DNA of 64,000 nt, taken from the NCBI GenBank assembly GCA_001899065.1, contig MKUZ01000009.1, positions 186,001 to 250,000 of the forward strand. The letters are read 5' to 3'. This document shows positions 9,122 through 17,997 of the stretch, piece after piece (position 1 is the first letter of the stretch; every line of letters starts with the position of its first letter). A program made the translations under genes and the position numbers. The notes below the pieces were generated by a model. The model did not search any database. It worked only from the letters and a program-made list of their open reading frames with translations, and was not told the DNA's origin. The stretch is from Devosia sp. 66-22 (lineage in GTDB: Bacteria > Pseudomonadota > Alphaproteobacteria > Rhizobiales > Devosiaceae).

Positions 9122-9976
9122 ATGTCCCGCCTGAGCTTTGGCCTCGTCCTCCTGGTCGGCATCCTCGCCGGCGGACTTGGCGTGTCCCTGATCGATCGCG
9201 GCCCGGCGCCGCTCAGCGACACCGATGTGCGCGGCATCATCGGCGAGATGATCGCGGCCGACAAAGCCGGCACCGCGCCGCCCGAGCTCGACCGCACTGA
9301 GGTTACCGCGCTGGTCGAGGACTATCTGATGAGCGATCCGGCGATCCTCGATCGCATGTCGGCCAAGCTCGCGGTGGCCAAGAAGTCCGCGCAGCGCAAG
9401 GCGCAGGCCGAGCTGATTGCCGCCAACCATGCGGCGATCTACGACGATGCCGGCAACGTCATCCTCGGCAACCCGGATGGCGACGTCACGCTGGTCGAGA
9501 TGTTCGACTACAATTGCGGCTACTGCCGCAGCGCCCTGCCCGATCTCGCAACGCTCATGGCCGAGGACCCTGGTCTCAAGGTCGTGCTCAAGGAGTTCCC
9601 GATCCTGTCGGAAGGCTCGATCGACGCCGCCAAGGTGGCCGTCCTCGTCGCCGAGGATGCCGGGCTCGACTACTGGGCCTTCCACCAGAAGCTGTTCGCC
9701 ACCCGTGGCCAGGTCGACGCCGGGGCCGCGCTCACCGCCGCCGAGGCGATCGGCGGCAACCGCGTCACCATGATGATCGACATGAACAGTCCGCGCATCA
9801 ACGACACGCTGCAAAAGAGCTACAAGCTCGCCGACGCGCTCAATATCTCGGGCACTCCCACCTACATCATCGGCGACGAGCTGATCCCGGGCGCGGTGGG
9901 GCTCGACGCGCTGCGCGGCAAGATCGCCAATATGCGCGCCTGCGGCTCGACGGTGTGCGACACGCCGGCCGGCTGA
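9122..9976 (+). CDS. DsbA-family periplasmic thiol oxidoreductase
   Basis: Membrane-anchored or secreted thioredoxin-fold protein, 284 residues. An uncleaved anchor or signal spans about residues 4-24. A helical segment (about 30-110) resembling the N-terminal dimerisation region of such proteins precedes the DsbA domain, whose active site CGYC is at residues 132-135. The cis-proline motif GTPTYIIG is near residue 246. A further Cys pair (ACGSTVC) lies near the C-terminus. The likely role is disulfide formation or isomerisation in exported proteins. The ATG at 9122 has GGAG 6 bases upstream; an earlier in-frame ATG at 8984 would add residues before the signal and is disfavoured. Confidence 0.92.
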   Translation: MSRLSFGLVLLVGILAGGLGVSLIDRGPAPLSDTDVRGIIGEMIAADKAGTAPPELDRTEVTALVEDYLMSDPAILDRMSAKLAVAKKSAQRKAQAELIAANHAAIYDDAGNVILGNPDGDVTLVEMFDYNCGYCRSALPDLATLMAEDPGLKVVLKEFPILSEGSIDAAKVAVLVAEDAGLDYWAFHQKLFATRGQVDAGAALTAAEAIGGNRVTMMIDMNSPRINDTLQKSYKLADALNISGTPTYIIGDELIPGAVGLDALRGKIANMRACGSTVCDTPAG

Positions 9977-10050
9977 ACCCGCCGTTTTCCGTGCATTTTG
10001 GGGCCTGAGTCTTGCGCGGGAGGCGCCGCCCGGTGCAAACAGGCGGGACC

Positions 10051-10491
10051 ATGCCCAAGCGCGTTCTCGTCCTCAACGGCCCCAACCTCAACATGCTGGG
10101 AATCCGCGAGCCCCAGACCTACGGCTCGCAGACCCTGGCCGACATCGAGAAGATGTGCGTTGCCGAGGGCAAAAGGCTCGGGCTCGCCGTCGAGTGCCGG
10201 CAGAGCAACCGCGAAGGCGAACTTTGCGAATGGATTCAAGCCGCTTACGGCAAGAAGGACGGGATCGTCATCAATCCCGGCGGCTATTCGCATACCTCGG
10301 TCGCCATTCGCGACGCGATCAGCGCCGTCGCCATCCCCACCATCGAAGTTCATCTCAGCAACATCCATGCGCGGGAGGAATTTCGCCATCATTCCTTTGT
10401 TTCTGCGGTCGCCGTCGGGGTGATTTGCGGCCTCGGCGCAGCAGGATATAGACTGGCCCTCGAGGCCCTGGCCGAGCGGCTGGGCGCCTGA
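10051..10491 (+). CDS. aroQ: 3-dehydroquinate dehydratase, type II
   Basis: Third enzyme of the shikimate pathway; removes water from 3-dehydroquinate to give 3-dehydroshikimate. The 146-residue product has the family's dodecamer-forming flavodoxin-like fold and motifs: [10 protein letters not shown] at 8-17, the catalytic Tyr24 in [13 protein letters not shown] at 74-83 and [11 protein letters not shown] at 99-109. Length is typical for the family. It starts the stretch aroQ-accB-accC; a 47-base gap to accB suggests cotranscription. A type II dehydratase next to accBC is a familiar alphaproteobacterial arrangement. Confidence 0.97.
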   Translation: MPKRVLVLNGPNLNMLGIREPQTYGSQTLADIEKMCVAEGKRLGLAVECRQSNREGELCEWIQAAYGKKDGIVINPGGYSHTSVAIRDAISAVAIPTIEVHLSNIHAREEFRHHSFVSAVAVGVICGLGAAGYRLALEALAERLGA

Positions 10492-10538
10492 GCCGCCGCC
10501 CGGCAAGAACAAGAACAATTGCCCAAGGAGGCAAGTAG

Positions 10539-11030
10539 ATGCCCAAGGACGCCCCGGCCGATCAGGCCCTGATCGAAGCCATCGCCAAGCTCCTCAACGA
10601 GCAGAACCTGGCCGAGATCGAGATCGAGCGTGAAGATCTCCGCGTCCGCGTCACGCGCAGCTACGCCTCCACCGGCGTCCAGCAGGTGATGGTTCCAGCC
10701 GCGCCGCCGCCGGTGGCGCATGCCGCTCCGGCGCCCACCGCGCCTGCCGGCGCCGCCGCGAGGGCCGGCGCGCCCGCCGACGACCTCGCCTCCAATCCGG
10801 GCACGCTGACCTCGCCCATGGTCGGTACCGCCTATCTCTCGCCCGAACCGGGCAAGCCCGCTTTCGCCGCCATCGGCACCCGCGTCTCGGAGGGCCAGAC
10901 CGTCCTCATCATCGAGGCGATGAAGACGATGAACCAGATTCCGGCGCACAAATCGGGCGTCGTCACCCGTATCCTGGTCGACGATGCCGCGCCGGTCGAA
11001 TACGGCCAGCCGCTCGCGGTCATCGAATAA
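10539..11030 (+). CDS. accB: biotin carboxyl carrier protein of acetyl-CoA carboxylase
   Basis: Carries the biotin that is carboxylated by AccC and passed to the AccAD carboxyltransferase, the first committed step of fatty acid synthesis. The 163-residue product has a helical N-terminus, an Ala/Pro-rich hinge (about 53-80) and a C-terminal biotinyl domain with EAMKTMN; the biotinylated lysine is residue 129. The E. coli version is EAMKMMN, and the Met-to-Thr change after the lysine is seen in related bacteria. One base separates its stop from the accC start, so translation is likely coupled. Confidence 0.97.
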   Translation: MPKDAPADQALIEAIAKLLNEQNLAEIEIEREDLRVRVTRSYASTGVQQVMVPAAPPPVAHAAPAPTAPAGAAARAGAPADDLASNPGTLTSPMVGTAYLSPEPGKPAFAAIGTRVSEGQTVLIIEAMKTMNQIPAHKSGVVTRILVDDAAPVEYGQPLAVIE

Positions 11031-11031
11031 G

Positions 11032-12375
11032 ATGTTCAACAAGGTCCTGATCGCAAACCGGGGCGAGATCGCGCTCCGCGTGCTGCGCGCCTGCAAGGAA
11101 CTGGGCATCTCGACGGTCGCGGTCTATTCCACCGCCGACCGCAACGCCATGCATGTGCGCCTCGCCGACGAGAGCGTGTGCATCGGCCCGCCGCCCGCCA
11201 AGGACTCCTACCTCAACGTCCCCTCGATCCTCGCCGCCTGCGAGATCACCGGCGCCGACGCCGTACATCCGGGCTATGGCTTCCTCAGCGAGAATGCGCG
11301 CTTTGCCCGCATCCTGAGCGAGCACAAGATCACCTTCATCGGCCCGTCCGAGCACCACATCTCGATCATGGGCGACAAGATCACGGCCAAGCAGACCGCC
11401 GTGGAGCTGGGCATTCCCGTGGTGCCGGGCTCCAAGGGCGAAGTCGCCACCGAGGCCGAGGCCAAGGCGACTGCCGCCGAGATCGGCTACCCCGTGCTCA
11501 TCAAGGCCACCGCCGGTGGCGGCGGACGCGGCATGAAGGTGGCCCACACCGAGGCCGACGTCCTCCTCGCCTGGTCCACCGCCCGCTCCGAGGCCAAGGC
11601 CGCCTTCGGCAACGACTCCGTCTATATGGAGAAGTACCTGGGCAAGCCGCGCCACATCGAAGTCCAGGTGATGGGCGACGGCCAGGGCAATGCGGTGCAT
11701 CTGGGCACCCGCGACTGCTCGCTGCAGCGCCGCCACCAGAAGGTGTGGGAAGAAGCCAACGCCCCCACCGTCCCCGCCGACCAGCGCGCCAAGATCGGCG
11801 AGATCTGCGCCGCCGCCATGCGCAAGCTCAAATATTCCGGCGCCGGCACCATCGAGTTCCTCTACGAGAACGGCGAGTTCTACTTCATCGAGATGAACAC
11901 GCGCCTGCAGGTGGAGCATCCGGTCACCGAACGCATCACCGGCGTCGATCTCGTCTACGAGCAGATCCGTGTCGCCTCGGGCGAAAAGCTCAGCCTCGAG
12001 CAGAAGAACATCACCTTCACCGGCCACGCCATAGAGGTGCGCATCAACGCCGAGGACCCGCAGACCTTCACGCCGTCCCCCGGCAAGATCAGCTTCTACC
12101 ACCCCGCGGGCGGCGTCGGCGTCCGCATCGATTCAGCCGTCTACGCCGGCTATTCGATCCCGCCTTACTACGACAGCCTGATCGGCAAGCTGATCGTCTA
12201 CGGCCGCACCCGCGAAGAGTGCCTGATGCGCCTCCGCCGCGCCGTGGACGAGTTCGTCGTCGACGGCGTCAAGACCACCCTCCCCTTGTTCCAGCGCCTC
12301 ATCAAGGAACCCGAAATCCTCGCGGGCAATTACGACATCCACTGGCTGGAGAAGTATCTGGGGATGAAGCACTAG
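11032..12375 (+). CDS. accC: biotin carboxylase subunit of acetyl-CoA carboxylase
   Basis: ATP-grasp enzyme that carboxylates AccB-biotin with bicarbonate. The 447-residue product has the expected N-terminal MFNKVLIANRGEIALRV, the glycine-rich ATP loop KATAGGGGRGMK (about 156-167), the metal-binding Glu residues in FYFIEMNTRLQVEHPVTE (about 283-300) and a C-terminal biotin carboxylase domain. Length equals that of E. coli AccC. The stop codon is followed after one base by the left arm of a 41-bp inverted repeat (see 12377). Confidence 0.97.
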   Translation: MFNKVLIANRGEIALRVLRACKELGISTVAVYSTADRNAMHVRLADESVCIGPPPAKDSYLNVPSILAACEITGADAVHPGYGFLSENARFARILSEHKITFIGPSEHHISIMGDKITAKQTAVELGIPVVPGSKGEVATEAEAKATAAEIGYPVLIKATAGGGGRGMKVAHTEADVLLAWSTARSEAKAAFGNDSVYMEKYLGKPRHIEVQVMGDGQGNAVHLGTRDCSLQRRHQKVWEEANAPTVPADQRAKIGEICAAAMRKLKYSGAGTIEFLYENGEFYFIEMNTRLQVEHPVTERITGVDLVYEQIRVASGEKLSLEQKNITFTGHAIEVRINAEDPQTFTPSPGKISFYHPAGGVGVRIDSAVYAGYSIPPYYDSLIGKLIVYGRTREECLMRLRRAVDEFVVDGVKTTLPLFQRLIKEPEILAGNYDIHWLEKYLGMKH

Positions 12376-12376
12376 G

Positions 12377-12417
12377 CCTTCGAGGCTCGCTGCGCTCGCA
12401 CCTCAGGCTGAGGGGCG
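12377..12417 (+). repeat. left arm of 41-bp inverted repeat flanking a GIY-YIG gene
   Basis: A 41-base sequence starting CCTTCGAGGCTCGCTG and ending CTGAGGGGCG, one base after the accC stop. Its reverse complement recurs at 12802-12842 with 39 of 41 positions identical. It holds small internal palindromes (GAGG...CCTC and CCTCAGGCTGAGG), the character of REP-type repeats. Confidence 0.9.
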
Positions 12418-12470
12418 CCGGTGGACAGGCCGCCGGCCGATCGCCTACGATCCCTTCTTGGGGCATCTTC

Positions 12471-12785
12471 ATGGGCGCTTGGGTCTACATCATTCGATGC
12501 GCCGACGGCTCATACTACGTCGGCAACACGCGCAAGCGCGTCGAGCAGCGCTTTCAGGAGCACGTTGACGGCGTGTTCCCCGGATACACCTCTGCCCGTC
12601 GTCCTCTCGAACTGGTCTATGCAGAGGCGTGCGAGACGCTCATCGCCGCCTTCAATCGCGAGCGCCAGATCAAAGGCTGGAGCCGCCGGAAGAAGGAAGC
12701 CCTGATCGGCGACCGTGCAGACGCGCTACCTGCGCTCTCGCGACGCCTGTCCGTCCAGAGAACGCCACCACGCTCGCCGGAGTAA
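12471..12785 (+). CDS. small GIY-YIG nuclease-domain protein
   Basis: A 104-residue stand-alone GIY-YIG protein of the UPF0213/YhbQ-like type. The core motif reads VYIIRCADGSYYVG (residues 5-18), followed by the conserved Arg of RVEQRFQEH and the metal-binding Glu of FNRERQIKGW, so the active site looks complete. The family cuts DNA in repair, recombination and homing contexts; the role of these minimal members is not settled. The gene is bracketed by two inverted 41-bp repeats and, with them, fills the whole gap between the convergent accC and ABC permease genes. The Arg-rich C-terminal ~25 residues are poorly conserved-looking. Confidence 0.88.
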   Translation: MGAWVYIIRCADGSYYVGNTRKRVEQRFQEHVDGVFPGYTSARRPLELVYAEACETLIAAFNRERQIKGWSRRKKEALIGDRADALPALSRRLSVQRTPPRSPE

Positions 12786-12801
12786 CTCGCCACGACCGCG
12801 A

Positions 12802-12842
12802 CGCCCCTCATCCTGAGGTGCGAGCACAGCGAGCCTCGAAGG
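12802..12842 (-). repeat. right arm of 41-bp inverted repeat flanking a GIY-YIG gene
   Basis: Inverted copy of 12377-12417 differing at two positions (C/T and C/A). It ends four bases before the stop codon of the ABC permease gene, so the repeat-gene-repeat unit abuts coding sequence on both sides. The palindromic core reads CCTCATCCTGAGG. Confidence 0.9.
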
Positions 12843-12846
12843 ATGC

Positions 12847-15423
12847 CTACCCCAGCGCCCGCAGATACTGGGCCGGCCGCGTCGACAGCGCGCTCCACGT
12901 CGTCGCCGCGCCCGTCACGATCGTCAGCACCACCGAACCCGCCAGCACGCCAAGGATCAGCACCGGGTCGACGCCGAAGCCGACGTCCATGCCCGCGAGC
13001 TTGATGATCGCATAGGCGCCGGCGATGCCCACCACCGTGGCGAGCGCCGCCGCGAACGTGCCCAGCAGCGCGTATTCGAGCGCGAACACGCGCACGACAT
13101 TGCCGCGCGTCGCGCCCAGCACCTTGTTCACCACCGCGTCGGATTCGCGCTGCTTGCGGCCGGCGGCCATGGTGCCGGCGAGCACCAGCAGGCCGTTGAT
13201 GACGGCGAGGCCGCCCACGATGTTCACCGCCACCGAGAGCTGGCCGAGGATATCGGCCGCCTGGTTGAGCGCTTCGCCCACCGGGATGAAGGTCACGTCC
13301 TGGTACTGGCGCGCGAGGGCCCGTTCGAGGTCCTTCTCGTGGCCTTCCTCGGCCTTGATGGTTGCCAGGTTGGTGCCCGGGAAGTCGGCGAAGGTGCCAG
13401 GCGTCGCCGTCACCATGAAGTTGAGGCCGCTCTGGAACTGGAAGTCGCGCAGATTGGCCACCGTTACCTCGATCGACTCGCCGAACAGCGACAGTTCGAT
13501 CGTGTCGCCCGGCTTGATCCCGAGATTGTCGGCAATGTCGTCCTTGAGCGAAACCAGCGCCGGGCCGTCGTAGTCGGCCGGCCACCATTCACCCGCGGTG
13601 ACGGTGGAATTGTCCGGCATGACGTCGCTCCACGTCATCAGGATTTCCTGCGCCCCGATGAAGTACTGCGTCTCGCCGCCGAGATTCTTGTTGCCGCGCA
13701 GTTGCTCCGACGGCACGCCCTTGATCTTGGTCACGGCGGCCTTGATCATCGGCGAGTGCTGGTAGCTGGTGACATAGCCGGTGCTGTCGAGGAACTCGCC
13801 CAGGGTCACCACTTCGTCGTCGAACAGATCGGTGGCAACGAATGTCGGCGCGTCCTTGAGCACCTGGCCGGTGAGCTGGTTGCGCACATTGGCAGTGAGG
13901 ATCACGATCACCAGCAGCATGGCGAGGCCGAGACCGAGCGACATGATCACCAGCGGCGCCGGCGAGCCGGGGCGGTGGATGCCGCGGAAGGCGTTGCGCA
14001 GCGTCGCGCTCGGCATCGGCGGCAGGATGCGCAGCACCCATTGCAGCGCCACACCGGCGAAGCGGAGCAGCAGGAACGCCACGATCACGCCGATCGCGTA
14101 CCAGAAGACGAGGCCAAAATCCTTGGTCGTGATGTAGGCGAGCCCGAAGATCAACAGCCCCGCCACGATCAGCGGCACCAGCACGCCGAACTCGATATAT
14201 TCGCGTGCGCGCAGGCCCTGGACGCTGGTGCCCACGGTGCGGAACAGCATCGCCGGCTTCATCTTGCGCGCGTTGACAAGCGGCAGGTAGGAGAACGCGA
14301 AGGCCGCCAGCACGCCGAAGCCGAGCGCCGTCGCCAAAGACGGGAAATGCACCGAGGGCGGCAGCTCGACCGCGAGGATGCGGCCCAGCACCGGCAGCGC
14401 CGCGGCCGTCAGGCCCGCGCCGATCACCAGCCCGATGACGATGCCCACCAGCGAGAGCAGGCCGATCTGGGTGAAGAAATGCACCATGATGCGCGAACCG
14501 GTGGCGCCCAGGCTGCGCAGCGTCGCGATCGCCTTCTGGCGCTCGCCGATATAGGCGCTGACGGCGTTGGAGATGCCGATGCCGCCCACCAGGAGGGCGC
14601 TGAGGCCCACGATCAGCAGGAAGCGCACGAACAGATCGTAGAGCCGCGACAGGTCGCCTGCCGCGTCATAGGGCGACTGCACCTTCCACTGCGGATCGCC
14701 GGCGAAATGCGCGGTCACGGCCGGCTGCTGCGTGCGGTAATCGCCCTCGTTGAGCTTGATCTTGTAGCCGAACTGCGTCAGCAGCCCCGGCAGCGGGGCG
14801 CGGGTATTGGGGTTGGACTGCTGCGCCTCGATCGACATCACCGCCGTCAGGCCCAGGTGGAAGCCGCGCAGCGCCCCGTTGGGGAGCGACCCGAGCAGGC
14901 CGCGGACCTCGAACTCGGTCTGGTTGACGCGGAAGCGCCCGCCCAGATCGATGCCGAGGCGGTCGAGGATCACCGGGTCGACGATGGCGCCATAGACGCC
15001 GTCCACCGGCTTCAGCAGATCGGCCGGCTTGGCGCCCGTTTCGAGCTGCGGGCTGACCACATTGCCGTAGAGCGGGTAGTTGTTGTCGACGGCATAGATA
15101 TCGAGGAACACCGTATTGCCGCTGTCGTCCACGGCGTCGGCGCGGGCGTTGGAGCTGATCGTCTCGGACACCGTGCCGAGCGACTGCAGATAGGCCAGTT
15201 CGCCCGCATCGGCGCGGCGGTCGGCGCGGACCGCCTGCAGATCGCCGCCCATCAGCGTGTTGGCGTTGCGCAGGATCGCGTCCTGCAGCGCCGCACCCAC
15301 CGAGCTCACGCCGGCAATGGTGCCGACGCCGAGCGCAAGGCAGGCGAGGAGAATGCCGAAACGGCGGAGATCGCCGCGCAGGTCGACGATGGCGACCCGC
15401 ATCCAGTTGCCGAGCGCGTTCAT
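12847..15423 (-). CDS. FtsX-family ABC transporter permease (YbbP-like)
   Basis: Inner-membrane permease of 858 residues. It has an N-terminal transmembrane helix (about 22-45), a large periplasmic domain (about 50-255), a first FtsX block of three helices (about 260-385), a second membrane pair near 415-470, another periplasmic domain and a final FtsX block (about 735-850). This duplicated arrangement matches YbbP-type exporters of unknown substrate, related to LolCE and MacB mechanotransmission systems. Its start overlaps the stop of the ATPase gene in an ATGA, so the two are translationally coupled. Confidence 0.92.
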   Translation of the reverse strand: MNALGNWMRVAIVDLRGDLRRFGILLACLALGVGTIAGVSSVGAALQDAILRNANTLMGGDLQAVRADRRADAGELAYLQSLGTVSETISSNARADAVDDSGNTVFLDIYAVDNNYPLYGNVVSPQLETGAKPADLLKPVDGVYGAIVDPVILDRLGIDLGGRFRVNQTEFEVRGLLGSLPNGALRGFHLGLTAVMSIEAQQSNPNTRAPLPGLLTQFGYKIKLNEGDYRTQQPAVTAHFAGDPQWKVQSPYDAAGDLSRLYDLFVRFLLIVGLSALLVGGIGISNAVSAYIGERQKAIATLRSLGATGSRIMVHFFTQIGLLSLVGIVIGLVIGAGLTAAALPVLGRILAVELPPSVHFPSLATALGFGVLAAFAFSYLPLVNARKMKPAMLFRTVGTSVQGLRAREYIEFGVLVPLIVAGLLIFGLAYITTKDFGLVFWYAIGVIVAFLLLRFAGVALQWVLRILPPMPSATLRNAFRGIHRPGSPAPLVIMSLGLGLAMLLVIVILTANVRNQLTGQVLKDAPTFVATDLFDDEVVTLGEFLDSTGYVTSYQHSPMIKAAVTKIKGVPSEQLRGNKNLGGETQYFIGAQEILMTWSDVMPDNSTVTAGEWWPADYDGPALVSLKDDIADNLGIKPGDTIELSLFGESIEVTVANLRDFQFQSGLNFMVTATPGTFADFPGTNLATIKAEEGHEKDLERALARQYQDVTFIPVGEALNQAADILGQLSVAVNIVGGLAVINGLLVLAGTMAAGRKQRESDAVVNKVLGATRGNVVRVFALEYALLGTFAAALATVVGIAGAYAIIKLAGMDVGFGVDPVLILGVLAGSVVLTIVTGAATTWSALSTRPAQYLRALG

Positions 15424-16127
15424 GCGGGGATTGCGACCTTGGTGGCTTCCGTGAGCTGGCCCTTGTTCATGGTCAGCATACGGTCGGCCTTCTTGGCGAG
15501 GTTGGGATCGTGCGTGATCAGCAGGATCGCCGTGCCCTTCTTGCGGGCGAGATTGAACATCAGGTCGATGACCTTGGCGCCGGTATCCTGGTCGAGGTTG
15601 CCGGTGGGCTCGTCGGCCAGCATCAGCTTGGGGCTGGTCACGATCGCGCGGGCGAGGCCGACGCGCTGCTGCTCGCCGCCCGACAGGGCGCTGGGCAGAT
15701 GGGTGGTGCGGTCGCCCAGCCCCACTTCGGTCAGCGCCTCGGCGGCGCGCTTGCGGATGTCGGCATAGCTGAGGCCGGTTTCAGCGATTTCGAGCGCCAG
15801 CGCGACGTTCTCGAGCGCGGTCATGGAGGGAATGAGATGGAAGTTCTGGAACAGGATGCCTAGGTTCTGGCGGCGGAAGATCGCCAGTTGATCCTCGTTG
15901 GCGGTCGAAATGTCCTGCCCGCCCACCACGACCTTGCCGCTGGTCGCCCGTTCGAGGCCGCCCAGGATCATCAGCAGCGAAGTCTTGCCACTGCCCGAGG
16001 GTCCCACCACCGCTGTCACTTCGCCGCTGTTCACCTGCAGGCTGACGTCCTTGAGAATGTGCAGCATTGACTTGCCGCTCATCAGCTCGAGATTGGCTTT
16101 TTCGGTCTGGATGACGGGAACGGACAT
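15420..16127 (-). CDS. ABC transporter ATPase subunit (LolD/YbbA-like)
   Basis: Cytoplasmic ATPase of 235 residues that pairs with the FtsX permease encoded next. Walker A is VGPSGSGKTSLL, the signature is LSGGEQQRVGLARA, and Walker B is LMLADEPTGNLD followed by the H-loop LLITHDPNLA. The LADEPTGNLD form is characteristic of the MacB/LolD/YbbA branch. The ATG at 16127 is preferred; a TTG 33 bases upstream is in frame. The gene diverges from aat across a 120-base region that must hold both promoters. Confidence 0.94.
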   Translation of the reverse strand: MSVPVIQTEKANLELMSGKSMLHILKDVSLQVNSGEVTAVVGPSGSGKTSLLMILGGLERATSGKVVVGGQDISTANEDQLAIFRRQNLGILFQNFHLIPSMTALENVALALEIAETGLSYADIRKRAAEALTEVGLGDRTTHLPSALSGGEQQRVGLARAIVTSPKLMLADEPTGNLDQDTGAKVIDLMFNLARKKGTAILLITHDPNLAKKADRMLTMNKGQLTEATKVAIPA

Positions 16128-16247
16128 CAGCGGGCGGACTCGCGGTAGCTTCGGGTTCAAAACGGCGCCTTCTTAGGCGATAAAATATGAACGCTGGCAA
16201 TACATGATGTCGCGCCAGCATCACTTCTCGGGCACTTTGAGCGCCTC

Positions 16248-16877
16248 ATGTCGCGAAAAACCGACCCTTTTGCGGTCGAACTGACCCCCGAACTGATCCT
16301 GCGGGCCTACCAGGCGGGCATCTTCCCCATGGCCGAGGATGCGCAGTCCGACGACCTGTTCTGGGTCTCCCCGCAGATGCGCGGCATCATTCCGCTCGAG
16401 GCCGCCCACATCTCGCGCAGCCTGCGCAAAACCCTGCGCACCCACCCCTACTCCGTCCGCGTCGATACCGATTTCGACGCCACGATCGAGGGCTGCGCCA
16501 CTTCGGGCACCGACCGCGACACCACCTGGATCAACGCCGCGATCCGCCGACAGTATGGCGAGCTCTTCCGCCGCGGCTATGTCCACACGGTCGAGGTCTG
16601 GGACGGCCCGGACCTGGTGGGCGGCCTTTATGGCGTCTCGATCGGCGCCGTGTTCTTCGGCGAGTCCATGTTCCACCGCAAAACCGATTGCTCCAAGATC
16701 GCCATGGCGCACCTGATCGCCCGTCTCCGCGCCGGCAATTACCGCCTGCTCGACACCCAGTTCGTCACCGACCACCTCAAGACCTTCGGCGGCATCGAAA
16801 TCCCGCGCGAAGACTACGAGCTCCGCCTGGCCGACGCGCTCGGCCACAAGGCCGACTGGCGGGCGATCGAGCGCTAG
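16248..16877 (+). CDS. aat: leucyl/phenylalanyl-tRNA--protein transferase
   Basis: N-end-rule enzyme that adds Leu or Phe to the N-terminus of proteins starting with Arg or Lys, marking them for ClpAP. The 209-residue product shows the family's motifs: AYQAGIFPMAE near the N-terminus, FWVSPQMRGIIPLE, TWINAAI, the ENGxLVGGLYGVxxGxxFxGESMF-type core (here DLVGGLYGVSIGAVFFGESM) and LLDTQFVTDHL near the end. In related genomes aat sits beside accC and beside the DUF2155/NDUFA12 pair; here both junctions are interrupted. Confidence 0.96.
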   Translation: MSRKTDPFAVELTPELILRAYQAGIFPMAEDAQSDDLFWVSPQMRGIIPLEAAHISRSLRKTLRTHPYSVRVDTDFDATIEGCATSGTDRDTTWINAAIRRQYGELFRRGYVHTVEVWDGPDLVGGLYGVSIGAVFFGESMFHRKTDCSKIAMAHLIARLRAGNYRLLDTQFVTDHLKTFGGIEIPREDYELRLADALGHKADWRAIER

Positions 16878-16961
16878 CCGGGCGGCCGCTTGAACCGAGC
16901 ACATCTCCCTGCCGTAGCACCCACGTGACAACCCTGCTCACCTGTGGGCGTTATTCCCACC

Positions 16962-17990
16962 ATGTCCGACACCGAGCCCAGATCCCCGATCGAGCCCATG
17001 GAGGCGCTCCTCGTCGATGCCCTGCCCACCGAGGGCGGGTGGCAGTTCGAGCCCAAATGGGACGGCTTCCGCTGCATCGCGGTCAAGCGCGGGAGTGACG
17101 TCCAGCTCTTTGCCAAGTCCGGCAAGGTCCTCCACCGCTACTTCCCCGAAATCGTCGCGGCGCTCGGCGGGCTCGACGCCGACTTCATCCTCGATGGCGA
17201 ACTGGCCGTACCGGTCGGCGACAGCCTCGACTTCGACGCCATCCAGCAGCGGCTGCATCCGGCGGAGAGCCGCATCCGCAAGCTCGCCGCGCAGACCCCG
17301 GCGCTGCTGATCCTGTTCGATGCGGTCGAGCTCGACGGCGAGACCGTCACCGGCATGGCGCTCTCGGCCCGCCGCAAGCTGCTCGAACTGTTCTTCGCCC
17401 GGCACCCCTCGCCCATCCTGCGGCTGTCTCCCGTCACCACGGACCCGGCGATGGCCCGGCGCTGGCTCGACGCCACCAATGGCGCGCTCGATGGCGTCGT
17501 GGCCAAGCGGATCGGCGACGCCTACCGGCCCGGCGAACGCGCCATGCTCAAGGTCAAGAATATCCGCTCGGCCGACTGTGTCGTCGGCGGGTTCCGCTAC
17601 GCCACCGGCAAGCCGGTCGTCGGCTCCCTGCTCCTCGGTCTCTACAATAATACCGGCGCGCTCGACCATGTCGGCTTCACCTCGGCCCTCGGCCACGAGG
17701 ACAAGCAGGCGCTGACCGCACGGCTCGAGGCGCTGCGCGGCGACGGCTTCACCGGCAACGCGCCCGGCGGGCCGAGCCGCTGGTCCACCGAGCGGACGAG
17801 CACCTACGAGCCGCTGCGGCACGAACTGGTGGTCGAGGTCACCTATGACCACATCACCGGCGGCCGCTTCCGCCACGGCACCGGGCTCCACCGCTGGCGG
17901 CCGGACAAGGCGCCGCGCCAATGCACCTATGACCAGCTCCAGCTCGAAGCGCGGCCGTCCGAGCTGATCGGCAAGCCGCTCGACGCCTGA
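16962..17990 (+). CDS. ATP-dependent DNA ligase (LigC/LigD-ligase type)
   Basis: Seals DNA nicks using ATP. The 342-residue product has the adenylation motif I FEPKWDGFR with nucleophile Lys32, motif III-like ILDGELAV, motif IV LDGVVAKRIGDAYRPGER, motif V LKVKN, and a C-terminal OB-fold ending PLDA. This is the size of stand-alone LigC ligases or of the ligase module of LigD. No Ku gene, polymerase or phosphoesterase module lies nearby, so it is not an operon-encoded end-joining system in this window. Start chosen at the ATG that begins the family's N-terminus; it is 8 bases from the convergent SDR gene. Confidence 0.93.
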   Translation: MSDTEPRSPIEPMEALLVDALPTEGGWQFEPKWDGFRCIAVKRGSDVQLFAKSGKVLHRYFPEIVAALGGLDADFILDGELAVPVGDSLDFDAIQQRLHPAESRIRKLAAQTPALLILFDAVELDGETVTGMALSARRKLLELFFARHPSPILRLSPVTTDPAMARRWLDATNGALDGVVAKRIGDAYRPGERAMLKVKNIRSADCVVGGFRYATGKPVVGSLLLGLYNNTGALDHVGFTSALGHEDKQALTARLEALRGDGFTGNAPGGPSRWSTERTSTYEPLRHELVVEVTYDHITGGRFRHGTGLHRWRPDKAPRQCTYDQLQLEARPSELIGKPLDA

Positions 17991-17997
17991 GCGCGCC

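Noticed and set aside
13339-15768. Plus-strand open frame of 809 codons over the ABC permease and ATPase genes
   Set aside because: His/Arg/Gln-rich antisense of two clearly assigned genes.
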